Assembly: GCF_003732665.1 (NCBI RefSeq)
Contig: NZ_MOBP01000003.1
Coordinates: 309,582-373,581 of the forward strand
Reading direction: 5' to 3'
Length of the DNA stretch: 64,000 nt
Source of the DNA: Pseudomonas frederiksbergensis
GTDB lineage: Bacteria; Pseudomonadota; Gammaproteobacteria; Pseudomonadales; Pseudomonadaceae
Part shown: positions 16,963 to 26,938 of the stretch, piece by piece
How the letters are laid out: the number at the start of each line of letters is the position of its first letter
Numbering within the stretch: position 1 is the stretch's first letter
The notes under the pieces: model-generated
What the model was told of the DNA's origin: nothing
The model's database searches: none
What the model saw: the letters and a program-made list of their open reading frames with translations, nothing else
Program-made: the position numbers and the translations under genes

Positions 16963-17103
16963 ATGACAAGGGGAGTCGAGGGGCAAACGATACCGAACAA
17001 TCTGCTCGCATATCAGTTGATATCTGGTGAAATCACGCAAAGTGACTTGGCTGAACGCTTACGCACTGCTGGAGCCGACCTGAAAGGCGGATACGAATCG
17101 TAA
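16963..17103 (+). CDS. Short ORF, 46 codons, hypothetical or gene remnant
   Basis: ATG 16963 opens 46 codons with ordinary Pseudomonas-like composition (NNLLAYQLISGEITQSDLAE, LRTAGADLKGGYES). No strong ribosome site precedes it. It may be a small gene or the end of a lost one; no family is recognised. Confidence 0.3.
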   Translation: MTRGVEGQTIPNNLLAYQLISGEITQSDLAERLRTAGADLKGGYES

Positions 17104-17298
17104 GGCAAAGGCATTCAGTGGGGGTATCTTGAGTTCCAACGACTGCCAAGTTTAGGCGTGTTTAATTATTTCGAGCCGCATGTTTAAGGACACTCAGTGT
17201 TACGTCATAAGAGGCTACAAACCCTTGCGCCATTACCTACACGTACGCCAGAATCCGCCGGCTTGTGCGCCTTGGGCCCGGGATCTATCGTTGACCTG

Positions 17299-17511
17299 CC
17301 ACTGCTCATCAGTGGTCGGGTTTAGTAGCTCGGTTTCCTAGCGGGTGCATACGCACCTATCAATCAGGCGTTTATTTGCCTGCACTTGATGGTGGCTGTG
17401 CGCAGGGCGCTCTCGGGCGCGCCGGATTGCTAGGTCCCCGGTCTACTAACCTGCAAACAGCCGCCACCCTTCTGTTTAGTAGCTAAAGAGTTGCGGCCTC
17501 ATTTGAGGACC
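17299..17511 (+). promoter_or_regulatory. Structured 5' leader of the DUF6124 gene
   Basis: The leader holds several hairpins: CCACTG/CAGTGG (17299-17315), GGTGC/GCACC (17344-17357), a long arm GGTGGC (17391-17396) with GCCACC (17463-17468) enclosing GGCGC/GCGCC (17406-17423), and CCTC-ATTT-GAGG (17497-17508) whose right strand is the ribosome site of the gene at 17518. TTAGTAG occurs twice (17322, 17476) and CTACTAA once (17443), so alternative pairings are possible. Regulation by RNA structure is an inference. Confidence 0.5.
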
Positions 17512-17517
17512 TAGTTC

Positions 17518-17889
17518 ATGTTCAAGGTAACGCCGAATCCCCCACACACCAATCCAGTCCCCTACGACTCCTCTCTAGATCTTGACCCCAAGAAAATGAA
17601 AGAGGCAGCCGACCGCGCACTCAACTTTTACCTCAACCCCGGGGCACTGAAAGAGCCGATACCGCCCCGCAACTCCAGCAGCGACACCTTCATCATCAAC
17701 CCAGCGGTGAATGACGAAACGTTGCTCGTCCAGTCTTGCGAATCGTTGGCGTCTGCTACCGAAATGGCGAGTGAGATCGCCAGCACGATGGACGGCCCAC
17801 AGCGCAGGAAGATGCTGATGCTGCAGCAGGTGATCAGGTTGGGTGAGTTGGCGGTGAATCGGGTACTGGATAACCACAAGCCTGGGTAG
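17518..17889 (+). CDS. DUF6124 family protein
   Basis: The 123-residue protein begins MFKVTPNPP, followed by a LDxKKMxEAADRALNFYLNP segment, and has a C-terminal helical half (SLASATEMASEIASTMDGPQ, LGELAVNRVLDN). This layout is typical of a family abundant and often multicopy in Pseudomonas, whose function is unknown; no signal or membrane segment is seen. GAGG at 17505-17508 is the likely ribosome site and is paired in the predicted leader hairpin. A strong terminator follows. Confidence 0.82.
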   Translation: MFKVTPNPPHTNPVPYDSSLDLDPKKMKEAADRALNFYLNPGALKEPIPPRNSSSDTFIINPAVNDETLLVQSCESLASATEMASEIASTMDGPQRRKMLMLQQVIRLGELAVNRVLDNHKPG

Positions 17890-17901
17890 TCGCCAGGCAC
17901 T

Positions 17902-17932
17902 GTAACGAGGGGATTGCCCCCTCGTTACACTT
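17902..17932. terminator. Intrinsic terminator after the DUF6124 gene
   Basis: GTAACGAGGGG (17902-17912) pairs with CCCCTCGTTAC across an ATTGC loop. Downstream is only moderately T-rich. Confidence 0.75.
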
Positions 17933-17949
17933 GTTGCATGAAGCAACAT

Positions 17950-17970
17950 CGGACCTGCGTGGCAGGTCCG
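17950..17970 (-). terminator. Hairpin at the end of the small membrane protein gene
   Basis: CGGACCTGC (17950-17958) and GCAGGTCCG (17962-17970) form a 9-bp stem with a GTG loop, 11 bases past the stop of the leftward gene at 17982. Confidence 0.6.
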
Positions 17971-17981
17971 GCCAACGAGTG

Positions 17982-18200
17982 TCAGCCTTGTTTGGCGTTC
18001 AACTTTTTCAGTTCTTCATAGGTCGCCGATTGTACGAACCAGAAGCCGGAGACGATGCACCAGGTCAGGGTGCCGGTGATGAAAACGCCTACACCGGACC
18101 AGAAACCCTGAATAGAGAACATGACTATGGCGGCGATCCAGATGACGGCCAGCGCGACATACAGAACTACGTTGTTTACGCCAATTACGAACTCTTTCAC
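17982..18200 (-). CDS. Two-helix inner-membrane protein, hypothetical
   Basis: The 72-residue protein has two transmembrane segments (about 8-30 and 34-56), a short loop (QGFWSGVG) and a charged C-terminal tail (YEELKKLNAKQG). The start is GTG 18200, preceded by AAGGGAA. No domain is recognised. It stands alone between two hairpins and reads away from the kinase gene. Confidence 0.65.
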   Translation of the reverse strand: MKEFVIGVNNVVLYVALAVIWIAAIVMFSIQGFWSGVGVFITGTLTWCIVSGFWFVQSATYEELKKLNAKQG

Positions 18201-18329
18201 GTCTATTCCCTTTTAAATGATTGTCCTCTGACCCCTCACGCAAGGGTCAGTGGGCGGCATGATAGGGAGATAGGTGGCTGTTCGCCAGTTATGTCACGGC
18301 CTGTTACTCAAATAGACCCATAAGTCTAA

Positions 18330-19733
18330 TCATCCTTCCAACACCCGCCCCGGAAAGAACAACTCAAAACACGTCACCCCATCCTCACTGGTGACGCCAT
18401 ATCGTCCGTTATGCAACTGCATGATCGTCGCCACAATCGACAACCCCAATCCGTTCGATTGCGCCGACCGTTCCCGCGACTCATCCACCCGGTAAAACCG
18501 ATCAAACAGTTTCGGTAGATGCGCCGCATCAATGGTCGCGCCGTGGTTGCGCACCCGCAGGCTGATGCCGTCGGGGGAGGGCGTTGCGCTTACTTCAAGT
18601 TCCGAATCCGGCGCACCGTATTTGACGGCATTGGCGCACAGGTTCGCCAATGCCCGGCGCAGTAACATGGGCTCGGCCCAGATCACGCCACTGCCGTGGG
18701 CCTTGATGCTGATGCCGACGTCCGCCGCCAGTCCTTCGAAGTAGTCGGCCATGCGTTCCATTTCTTCTGCAGCATCCAATTCCTGGCGTTGACGCAGGGC
18801 GCTGGCGGGGTCGGTTCGGGCGAGGAACAGCATGTTGTCGAGCATGCGCGCCAGGCGTTCGAGTTCTTCGACGTTGGAGGCGAGCAGTTGTTGGTAGGCT
18901 TCGACGCTGCGGTTTTGCTGGAGGGCGACTTGGGTTTCGCCGAGCAGGTTGTTGATAGGGGTGCGCAGTTCGTGGGCCATGTCGGTAGAGACTTGGCCGA
19001 GTTGGACGAAGCCTTTGGCGAGGCGGTCGAGTACGCCGTTGAAGGCGTCGATCATCGGCAGCACTTCCAGTGGCGCGCCGTGGTTGTCGAGGCGTTCGGT
19101 GAGGTTGCCGACGCCGATGCCATGGGCGTGTTTGGCCAGGTGCCGCAGGGGCAGCAGCCCGCGATAAAGCAGCAGGTAGCCGCAGAGTGCGAGTAACAGG
19201 GCCGCGACGCCGGCCAAGAGGTAAACGCGCAGTCGGTAGTTGGCGAGCACGCTGGTGCGCTCGGTCATCAACCGCCCGGCGACGACTTGCAGGCTGCCCA
19301 GGTCGCCCGAGTCGATGGTCGCCGCCAGTGCCGCGAAGGGCACGCCGTCCACGCCGGAAAAGTGCTGCACGTCGGCCAGGACCAGTGGGTGGTCCATCGT
19401 CACGGGCGACAGGTTCGGCAGGTCGAGGTTGCCGGGATTGACCACCAGTAACGGTTTTTTGCCGGCCGCACCGATCACCAGCACCGATTCGCGGTTGCCG
19501 AGCATGTTCTGGAACAACGCGGGTTTGCTTTTGATCAGGTCGAGGGTGTTGCTGTCATTCAGAAAAGTGCGCAGTTGATCGACCCGTGTTATCAGCGCGG
19601 CATCGTCCCGGCGGATCAACTCGCGTTCCAGTTCGCGATACAAACACACGCCCAGGGTGATGACCGAGACAAACGCCAGCAAGGCAAACAACAGTGCCAG
19701 GCGCAGGGTCAGGGAATGCGGTCGACCGTTCAT
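18330..19733 (-). CDS. Heavy-metal-type sensor histidine kinase (CusS/IrlS family)
   Basis: The 467-residue kinase has transmembrane helices near residues 11-33 and 169-190 flanking a periplasmic sensor domain, a HAMP segment, the phospho-acceptor in MAHELRTPI (His254), an N box [10 protein letters not shown] and a G box NGLGLSIV. The domain set and length fit the CusS/CopS/IrlS group, which senses periplasmic metal ions. It overlaps the response regulator gene by 4 bases. No copper, zinc or silver resistance genes lie nearby, so the signal is unclear. Confidence 0.9.
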   Translation of the reverse strand: MNGRPHSLTLRLALLFALLAFVSVITLGVCLYRELERELIRRDDAALITRVDQLRTFLNDSNTLDLIKSKPALFQNMLGNRESVLVIGAAGKKPLLVVNPGNLDLPNLSPVTMDHPLVLADVQHFSGVDGVPFAALAATIDSGDLGSLQVVAGRLMTERTSVLANYRLRVYLLAGVAALLLALCGYLLLYRGLLPLRHLAKHAHGIGVGNLTERLDNHGAPLEVLPMIDAFNGVLDRLAKGFVQLGQVSTDMAHELRTPINNLLGETQVALQQNRSVEAYQQLLASNVEELERLARMLDNMLFLARTDPASALRQRQELDAAEEMERMADYFEGLAADVGISIKAHGSGVIWAEPMLLRRALANLCANAVKYGAPDSELEVSATPSPDGISLRVRNHGATIDAAHLPKLFDRFYRVDESRERSAQSNGLGLSIVATIMQLHNGRYGVTSEDGVTCFELFFPGRVLEG

Positions 19734-20401
19734 GGCTGCGTATCAAAGCGGTAGCCGATGCCACGGACGCTGTGGATCAACTTGAGCTGGAACGGGTCGT
19801 CGACTTTCAGGCGTAAGCGCCGAACCGCGACGTCCACCACATTGGTGTCGCTGTCGAAGTTCATGTCCCACACCCGCGAGGCAATCAGCGAGCGCGACAG
19901 CACTTGGCCCTGATGAGTTGCGAACAAGTGCAGCAGGGCGAATTCTTTATTGGTCAGGGTGATCCGCACGCCGTCGCGGGTGACGCGGCGTTTGAGCACG
20001 TCGATTTGCAGATCGGCCACTTGTAGCTGCTCTTCTTCCCGGGATGGGCCGCGGCGGGTCAGGGTGCGCAGGCGCGCCACCAGTTCGGCGAAGGAGAACG
20101 GTTTGATCAGGTAATCGTCGGCGCCCAATTCGAGGCCTTTGATGCGGTCGGCGATGTCGTCGCGGGCGCTGAGGAACAGCACCGGGGTATCGGCTTCTTT
20201 GCGCAAGCGCCGCAGCACTTCCCAGCCGTCCATTTTCGGCATCATCACATCGAGCACGATGACGTCGAACGAGGTTTCCAGGGCCAGGTGCAGGCCATCC
20301 ACGCCATCGCGGGCCAGGCTGACCGAGTAACCGAGTTCCTGCAAACCGTTGAGCAGGTAGTTGCCTGCCTTGGGCTCGTCTTCAACGACTAGGATGTTCA
20401 T
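19730..20401 (-). CDS. OmpR/PhoB-type response regulator (CusR/IrlR-like)
   Basis: The 223-residue regulator has a receiver domain with phospho-acceptor Asp51, acidic pocket residues in VVEDEP and Lys100 in LIKPF, then a winged-helix DNA-binding domain ([30 protein letters not shown]). It is the first gene of a regulator-kinase pair and overlaps its kinase. The nearest upstream gene, encoding a DUF2790 protein, is on the same strand 100 bases away and may be a target. Confidence 0.93.
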   Translation of the reverse strand: MNILVVEDEPKAGNYLLNGLQELGYSVSLARDGVDGLHLALETSFDVIVLDVMMPKMDGWEVLRRLRKEADTPVLFLSARDDIADRIKGLELGADDYLIKPFSFAELVARLRTLTRRGPSREEEQLQVADLQIDVLKRRVTRDGVRITLTNKEFALLHLFATHQGQVLSRSLIASRVWDMNFDSDTNVVDVAVRRLRLKVDDPFQLKLIHSVRGIGYRFDTQP

Positions 20402-20501
20402 GGTCGGTTTCCGTAAGAAGTCATGGCGCCGTGGTGGGCGTGAGCCAGTGTAGCCCGATCATCTGCGTATGACGCGGGCCACACATCGTTGGCGCGCACT
20501 C

Positions 20502-20759
20502 TCAATTGTCATTGGTGCAGCCGGAGCCTTCGACCTGGTAATCGAGCACGTGCTCCTGGCCGTTGTGGTCCAGGTAGTCCAGGCGCGCAGGAATAATGCC
20601 GCACTGTTGTGAGATGTCGGTAGTGGACAGGACTTTGGCGACGTCCATGTGTACAAAGAAACCGGTCTTGTCGTGAATCACTGCGGTCTGTGGCTGGGTA
20701 TCGGCAAAGGCCGAACCGGTGGCGAGGAGGGCGGCGAAACCAAGGATTAACATTTTCAT
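20502..20759 (-). CDS. DUF2790 secreted small protein
   Basis: The 85-residue protein has a signal peptide (hydrophobic residues 4-17, ending in AFA) and the DUF2790 core: HMDVAKVLSTTDIS, a cysteine at QQCGIIPARLDYLD, then HVLDYQVEGSGCTN. Two cysteines remain in the mature chain and may form a disulphide. The family is nearly confined to Pseudomonas, is periplasmic and of unknown function. A second member occurs at 62176 within the cyanate region. Both lie on the same strand as, or near, an alpha/beta hydrolase. Confidence 0.85.
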   Translation of the reverse strand: MKMLILGFAALLATGSAFADTQPQTAVIHDKTGFFVHMDVAKVLSTTDISQQCGIIPARLDYLDHNGQEHVLDYQVEGSGCTNDN

Positions 20760-20892
20760 GATGTGTCTCTCTCTAATCTGGATGACGGTGGCTGCCGGTT
20801 GAGTGCCTGGGCAGTGAGCTCAGGTTAACGAGGTGATCCGAACAGCCGACCAACAGTTGAATGACAAAGTTGTAATGCAATTCGCCCCGGGA

Positions 20893-21663
20893 TTACGGCT
20901 GGCGGCCGGAGGCTTCGAGGATCAGGTCGGCGATTTCTTTCGAGTGGGACACCAGCGACAAATGGCTCGACGGCAGCTCGATGGTGGTTGCGCCCATGCG
21001 TTTGGCGAGGAAGCGCTCAAGATCCGGGTTGATGGTCTGATCCAGGCTGGAGACTGCGTACCACGACGGTTTGCTGTGCCAGGCGGCAGCGGTGGTTCGC
21101 TCGCCAAACAGGGTTTTGGCGATCGGTTGTTGCACGGCGAACAGGGCCATGGCCTTGTCGTGGGGAACATCGCTGGCGAAGTACTTAAGGAAGGCGTCCT
21201 GTTTCAAGCTGACGTAGCCGTCGTGCTCCTCGGTGCCAGCGCGCACGGGCATGGTTGGGTATTTGCCAGAGAGGGCGACGAAATCTTCGCCGGCGTCCGG
21301 GGCGCGGGCGGCGACGTAGACCAGGGCGCTGACTTTCGGATCGACACCGGCTTCACTGACCACGGTGCCGGCGTAGGAATGGCCGACCAGCACTGTAGGA
21401 CCGTCCTGTTGATCGAGTACGCGTTGGGTGGCGGCGACGTCATTGGCCACGGAGGTCAGCGGATTCTGTACGGCGGTGACGTGCAGTCCGGCAGCCTGCA
21501 ACCGCGTGATCACCTCGGACCAGCTCGAACCATCAGCCCAGGAACCGTGCACCAGCACGACGTTATTGGCCTTCACGGTTGCCACGTTGGCGGCCATGGC
21601 GGAACCGGTGCCAAGCATCAGCAGGCTGGCGGCGATCAGGCAAAGTTTGTTCATTGGTTTCAT
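20893..21663 (-). CDS. Exported alpha/beta hydrolase
   Basis: The 256-residue protein has a signal peptide (residues 1-24, AMA site), then VVLVHGSWADGSSW with the oxyanion HG, the nucleophile elbow GHSYAG and a C-terminal SSHLSLVSH holding the catalytic histidine. This is the EstC/salicylate-esterase-like branch. ATG 21663 is chosen for AGAAGG nine bases upstream; longer frames lack a site. A clear paralogue lies at 55911-56687. The substrate is unknown. Confidence 0.87.
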   Translation of the reverse strand: MKPMNKLCLIAASLLMLGTGSAMAANVATVKANNVVLVHGSWADGSSWSEVITRLQAAGLHVTAVQNPLTSVANDVAATQRVLDQQDGPTVLVGHSYAGTVVSEAGVDPKVSALVYVAARAPDAGEDFVALSGKYPTMPVRAGTEEHDGYVSLKQDAFLKYFASDVPHDKAMALFAVQQPIAKTLFGERTTAAAWHSKPSWYAVSSLDQTINPDLERFLAKRMGATTIELPSSHLSLVSHSKEIADLILEASGRQP

Positions 21664-21877
21664 GGTGTCGACCCTTCTCTTCATCGGTGGGAGGCGAGCC
21701 GCCCGGTTGGGTGGCTGACGACGACACTGTATGAATCGAGGGCGCGACCTACGCTGACAACTCAATGACAAAGTTGTAATGCGTTACGGCGCGGCAGGGG
21801 TTTGATGGCAGGCAGGTTTCCTGGTTTTGGACTACTACTGACAGGCCTTTTTCCTTTTCCCTGTCAGGAGCTTTCCT

Positions 21878-22333
21878 ATGTTGTCTCACTGGTTTCTTGC
21901 GGCGATCCATCTCTTGGCATTTGCCATGGGCCTCTGGGGTGTGCTGACTCGCGGCGCGGCGTTAAGCCGTTTAGCCGCCGGCACGGCGCAGGTTCGTAGC
22001 GTGCTGGTCGCGGATAACGTGTGGGGGATTTGCGCTGGGATTTTGCTGGTCACGGGTTTGCTGCGAGCTTTTGGCGGCTACGAAAAAGGCACCGACTATT
22101 ACCTTCACCAGCCACTGTTCCATCTGAAGATGACGCTGTTCGTAATCATCTTGCTGCTGGAGTTGGCACCGATGATTACCTTGATCAAATGGCGGATCGC
22201 ACTGGGACGCGGCGCTTCGATTGATATGGGGCGGGCGAAACTGTTCGCGCGGATCAGCCATCTTGAAGCGCTGCTGCTGATGCTGATGGTGATTGCCGCC
22301 ACTGGCATGGCGCGGGGCGTGACCTTCGGTTAA
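21878..22333 (+). CDS. DUF2214 family inner-membrane protein
   Basis: The 151-residue protein has four predicted transmembrane helices (about 3-22, 47-66, 83-103 and 127-146) and the family's conserved DNVWGICAG and KGTDYYLHQPLFHLKM segments. CAGGAG lies about eight bases before the ATG. DUF2214 proteins are uncharacterised membrane proteins. It stands alone, divergent from the hydrolase gene. Confidence 0.85.
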   Translation: MLSHWFLAAIHLLAFAMGLWGVLTRGAALSRLAAGTAQVRSVLVADNVWGICAGILLVTGLLRAFGGYEKGTDYYLHQPLFHLKMTLFVIILLLELAPMITLIKWRIALGRGASIDMGRAKLFARISHLEALLLMLMVIAATGMARGVTFG

Positions 22334-22519
22334 CGATGTCCCGATTCCTCGGCATTAAAGCGAATGGTCTGACAGCCAAGGCGTCGCCGAAGCCGTTAGT
22401 ATCGGCTTCACGTCACGAGGGGGATGAGCGGTGGGGCAGGATGGGCGAAACGATGTGCATGAATCTTTAGCCAGCCATTGCGCTGAAGCGAACGGGCTGG
22501 CTACTGACTGCAGCAGGAT

Positions 22520-22711
22520 TCAGGGTTGTGGCTTGTCTGGAGCGGTCAGCCCAGCCTGAATGCGCTGATAGATTTCTTCGCGATGCACGGCAACGTCTTT
22601 CGGAGCGTTGATGCCGATCCTGACTTGCTGGCCGCTAACGCCCAGAATGGTGATAGTGATGTCATCACCGATGTTTATGCTTTCACCGACTTTGCGGGTG
22701 AGTATCAGCAT
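22520..22711 (-). CDS. rsmE: CsrA/RsmA-family post-transcriptional regulator, RsmE type
   Basis: The 63-residue RNA-binding protein has the CsrA core: Arg6 and Val/Gly in [20 protein letters not shown], then [25 protein letters not shown] with the RNA-contacting Arg44 region. Its sequence, especially [18 protein letters not shown] and the tail GLTAPDKP, fits RsmE of P. fluorescens rather than RsmA. Such proteins bind A(N)GGA in leaders and block ribosomes; small RNAs of the Gac system relieve them. Its own site AAGGAG before the ATG would allow self-repression. The in-frame extension to 22741 is not supported. Confidence 0.93.
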
Positions 22712-22960
22712 GGTCTTCTCCTTGATTGCTTTGTAGGGCACCTGATTCAGACAGTGCAGAGGTCGGTGTAGTTATAGATTAGTGCGAAGTCTCACGGTTT
22801 GGGTGCCTCTTTCTGACGCGCAGATGCTGCATTAATTCCCAAGGCGTAACTATACAGAGGCCGCAACCATGATTCTCGTTGTTTTATGCCCATTTTGCGG
22901 CCCTCGAGAAGTATTCATGAATGCTAAAATCCGCGCTTTCGGCATTCAGAGGGAAACGTT

Positions 22961-23338
22961 GTGCGCAAAATGGCCTTGGTAATCGCAGTATTGGCGTTGG
23001 CGGGATGTGGTGAAGGCAAGGATGCGAGCGCTCAAAAAACGCCATCCGCGACTGTTTCCGCACCGGTAAAAGCGCCTGCACCGGCAACGGGTCCGCAGTG
23101 GGATCTGGAAGTGCGCGGTGAAACGACCCAGGCAGTCAGCGACCTGAGCGGCTGGTTGATCGAGCATAGCTTCGTTTCCAACGTGGTCCGGGAAAACGGC
23201 AAGGACCGCATCCTGCTTGGGCCATTCGCCTCGAAAGCCGAGGCCGAAGCCCGGCAGGCTGACTTGAACGCGGCCCTGACCCGGGCGAAAAAGATGAACA
23301 TCGAATCACTGATCATCGAGCGTCCGGTGGCTCAGTAA
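22961..23338 (+). CDS. SPOR-domain lipoprotein, hypothetical
   Basis: The 125-residue protein has a lipoprotein signal with lipobox LALAGC, so Cys16 would be lipidated. An Ala/Pro-rich linker follows (residues 23-44) and then a SPOR-like repeat ending LGPFASKAEAEARQADLNAA, which in other proteins binds denuded peptidoglycan at the septum. The GTG start at 22961 is preceded by AGAGGGAAA. A single-gene unit, 100 bases from the siderophore-interacting protein gene. Confidence 0.78.
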   Translation: MRKMALVIAVLALAGCGEGKDASAQKTPSATVSAPVKAPAPATGPQWDLEVRGETTQAVSDLSGWLIEHSFVSNVVRENGKDRILLGPFASKAEAEARQADLNAALTRAKKMNIESLIIERPVAQ

Positions 23339-23439
23339 TCGCGTATTTGTTCAGGCGCCGTTCAGCGGGGAATCCTAAAGGGCATGGGCAGTGACTCGTA
23401 TTAAACGTAGTCACTGTCGATTTCCAGAAGGAGCTCCCC

Positions 23440-24342
23440 ATGGCCTCCGCCAATCCTTACAAAATGTTCGACGCCGTCCTGCGACGCAAGCAGACCCTGA
23501 GCCCGCACATGATGCGCGTCACCCTGGCCGGCCCGATGGTCACCGAGATGGCCACCTGGGCACCGGATCAACGGGTGAAACTGTTCTTCCCCGCCGAGGA
23601 CGGATCGCCCGCCAGGCTTGCCCATGACGATGGCTGGTACGCCCGTTATCGCTCCATGCCGGCAGCCCAGCGTCCGGCGATGCGCACTTACACCATTCGT
23701 CATTTGCGCGCCGAACAGGGCGAAGTGGACATCGACTTTGTACTGCACGGTGAAACCGGTCCTGCTTCCCGTTGGGCCATTCGTGCGGTGCCGGGGGAGT
23801 CGATCCAGATCACCGCGCCGGATCGGCGATTTTCCGCGCAGGACGCTGGCGGTTTCGAATGGAAGCCGCCGCAAGCGCTCAAGCAATTATTGCTGGTCGC
23901 CGATGGCACTGCGTTGCCAGCGGCGCTCGGGATTCTCGATGAGTTGGCTGCCTTGGCCGAACCGCCGGTAACCCAGGCTTATTTCGAAGTCGATAGCCTG
24001 GACGATGCACTGCCGGTCCCGGACTGGCCGGGGCTTTCGGTGGAGTGGCTGATTCGCGATCACACTGGCGCAGGATCGTTGATGGTCGAGGCTGTAAAAC
24101 GGGCCAGCCTGCCGTCATCGTCTTCCAATAAACCTGAGTCGGTGGTGCTGGAGGAAGTTAATGTCGACGAGGAAATCCTCTGGGAAACTTCCGAGTCGGC
24201 CCACGATGGTTTCTACGGCTGGATCGCCGGCGAGACGGTCGCGGTGATGAGCTTACGCAAATACCTGATCAAGGAACACGGCATTCCCCGGGAGTCGCTC
24301 AACCTGATGGGCTACTGGCGCTACAACAAAGTCGGCGGTTAG
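23440..24342 (+). CDS. Siderophore-interacting FAD/NAD(P)H reductase (SIP/ViuB family)
   Basis: The 300-residue flavoprotein has the family's N-terminal FAD-binding barrel (RRKQTLSPHMMRVTLAGP, then RTYTIRHLRAEQGEVDIDFVLHG around residues 77-102), PASRWA for flavin phosphate contact, and a C-terminal NAD(P)H domain (LLVADGTALPAALGIL, WIAGETVAVMSLRKYL). SIPs reduce ferric-siderophores in the cytoplasm. AAGGAG ahead of ATG 23440 supports the start. It is well separated from the siderophore operon at the left edge and ends at a strong bidirectional terminator. Confidence 0.9.
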   Translation: MASANPYKMFDAVLRRKQTLSPHMMRVTLAGPMVTEMATWAPDQRVKLFFPAEDGSPARLAHDDGWYARYRSMPAAQRPAMRTYTIRHLRAEQGEVDIDFVLHGETGPASRWAIRAVPGESIQITAPDRRFSAQDAGGFEWKPPQALKQLLLVADGTALPAALGILDELAALAEPPVTQAYFEVDSLDDALPVPDWPGLSVEWLIRDHTGAGSLMVEAVKRASLPSSSSNKPESVVLEEVNVDEEILWETSESAHDGFYGWIAGETVAVMSLRKYLIKEHGIPRESLNLMGYWRYNKVGG

Positions 24343-24350
24343 AAACGAAC

Positions 24351-24382
24351 AAAGGCCTCGGGTTTTGATACCCGAGGCCTTT
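24351..24382. terminator. Bidirectional intrinsic terminator
   Basis: AAAGGCCTCGGGT (24351-24363) pairs with ACCCGAGGCCTTT (24370-24382) around TTTGAT; it lies between converging genes. Confidence 0.88.
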
Positions 24383-24399
24383 GTGTTTTCGGCGTTTGC

Positions 24400-25089
24400 T
24401 CAGCCGCAGGCTTTCATGTCCACCGGGCCGACAAACTCGTTGCCGCGCCCCATCACGCACGCCACGCTTTGATTGCGCTGGCGCTCCCAGGTTTGCACCG
24501 GGTAGGTTTTGTTCCAGGCCTCGTACAGTTGGCGATCCTGTTTCGACAGCCTCAAACCGTACTGTTTACTCATGTAGAAATAGGTCCGGGCGATCATCCC
24601 GCGAATCGACGGCCGGGGCATGACCTTCTTGGCCTTGAAGTCGACTTGAGTCAGGCACGAACCGTATTGGCCCGATTGCACCGGCAGCCAGCCAAAGCTG
24701 AAGTTGCTGCGATCACCGTTCACCTCACCGATGCTGGGCACCAGGTTATGCAAATCGGCCTCGGCTTTTTGATAAACCGGGTCATAGCGCGTGCAGTTCT
24801 TGCGTCCACCCGACTGCCAGCACTGGCGCTGATGACCAATCTGCCAGGCCGGGACAATGTGCTCCCACTCGATACGGGCGGCACGCTTGGCGCTTTTGCG
24901 CGGTACATACCCGCAGGCTGCGAGGTCGACCTTGTTGCCGGTGTATTTGCAGCCGCAATAAAACTCGGTGGATTGCGGGGCGTAGAGCTTCCAGGCGACT
25001 TTCTTGGCTTCGTTGAACGTACGGGGCGCGGCAGCCTGGGCGCCCAGGGTGAAGAACAGCAACAGCAAAGCAAAACAGCGGACACTCAT
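24400..25089 (-). CDS. Secreted/periplasmic endonuclease I family nuclease
   Basis: The 229-residue protein has a signal peptide (residues 1-20, AQA) and the endonuclease I core: ARIEWEHIVPAWQIGHQRQCW with the catalytic His, DLHNLVPSIGEVNGDRSN around residue 130, and a C-terminal RGMIARTYFYM helix. Several cysteines suggest disulphides in the periplasm. It cuts double-stranded DNA like E. coli EndA or Vibrio Dns, serving nutrient recovery or limiting DNA uptake. The start ATG 25089 begins the signal sequence. The DUF1654 gene lies 4 bases upstream, so they may be co-transcribed. Confidence 0.9.
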   Translation of the reverse strand: MSVRCFALLLLFFTLGAQAAAPRTFNEAKKVAWKLYAPQSTEFYCGCKYTGNKVDLAACGYVPRKSAKRAARIEWEHIVPAWQIGHQRQCWQSGGRKNCTRYDPVYQKAEADLHNLVPSIGEVNGDRSNFSFGWLPVQSGQYGSCLTQVDFKAKKVMPRPSIRGMIARTYFYMSKQYGLRLSKQDRQLYEAWNKTYPVQTWERQRNQSVACVMGRGNEFVGPVDMKACG

Positions 25090-25093
25090 TGAC

Positions 25094-25333
25094 TCAATCT
25101 TCCTTCGGCACAACCCAGAAAATCTGCACGCCGCCATCGTCGCGATAGGCGAGGGTGACGTTGTCGTTCTCGTCGATTTCTTCGAGCAGGCGCTCCCATT
25201 CGTCCACCGGTTCGTCCGGTAAACGGAAAATCAGTGCCGCTTTGGATTTTTGCGCGGTTGGCGAATTGATGATTTTTTGAACGCGCAAACCCATGCGTTC
25301 AAAGGAGTCAGGAGAGGCGGAAGTGGAGGCCAC
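25094..25333 (-). CDS. DUF1654 family protein
   Basis: A short acidic protein with the family's SPDSFERMGLRVQKIINSP and RLPDEPVDEWERLLEEIDEN segments and a VTLAYRDDGGVQIFW end. It is found almost only in Pseudomonas; function unknown. GTG 25333 is favoured because AAGGA lies seven bases before it (79 residues); an in-frame ATG at 25363 would give ten more residues but has no ribosome site. It precedes the nuclease gene closely. Confidence 0.8.
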   Translation of the reverse strand: MASTSASPDSFERMGLRVQKIINSPTAQKSKAALIFRLPDEPVDEWERLLEEIDENDNVTLAYRDDGGVQIFWVVPKED

Positions 25334-25505
25334 GGAATTATCCTTATTAAGCTGTACGGGCATACAGTATTTAACTGTAAGCATTTTCGCAACTGCTTAA
25401 AATTCAAGAAAATCCTCTGACAGTGGTTTTTTCCGTTTGCTGTAGGGCGGTTGGCATTTTTTTGTAGGAGAGTTGCCCGACCGCAAACGGTCGGGCGAGG
25501 GCAGA

Positions 25506-26938
<1,433 letters not shown>

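Noticed and set aside
12955..18200. Direct repeat of the tRNA-Val 3' end as right attachment site
   Set aside because: No second copy of the tRNA 3' sequence was found up to 18.2 kb, so the island boundaries cannot be fixed this way.
25475..25496. GC-rich stem GCCCGACCG/CGGTCGGGC after the asparaginase gene as terminator
   Set aside because: On the coding strand the stem is followed by A-rich, not T-rich, sequence, so it is not a convincing intrinsic terminator.
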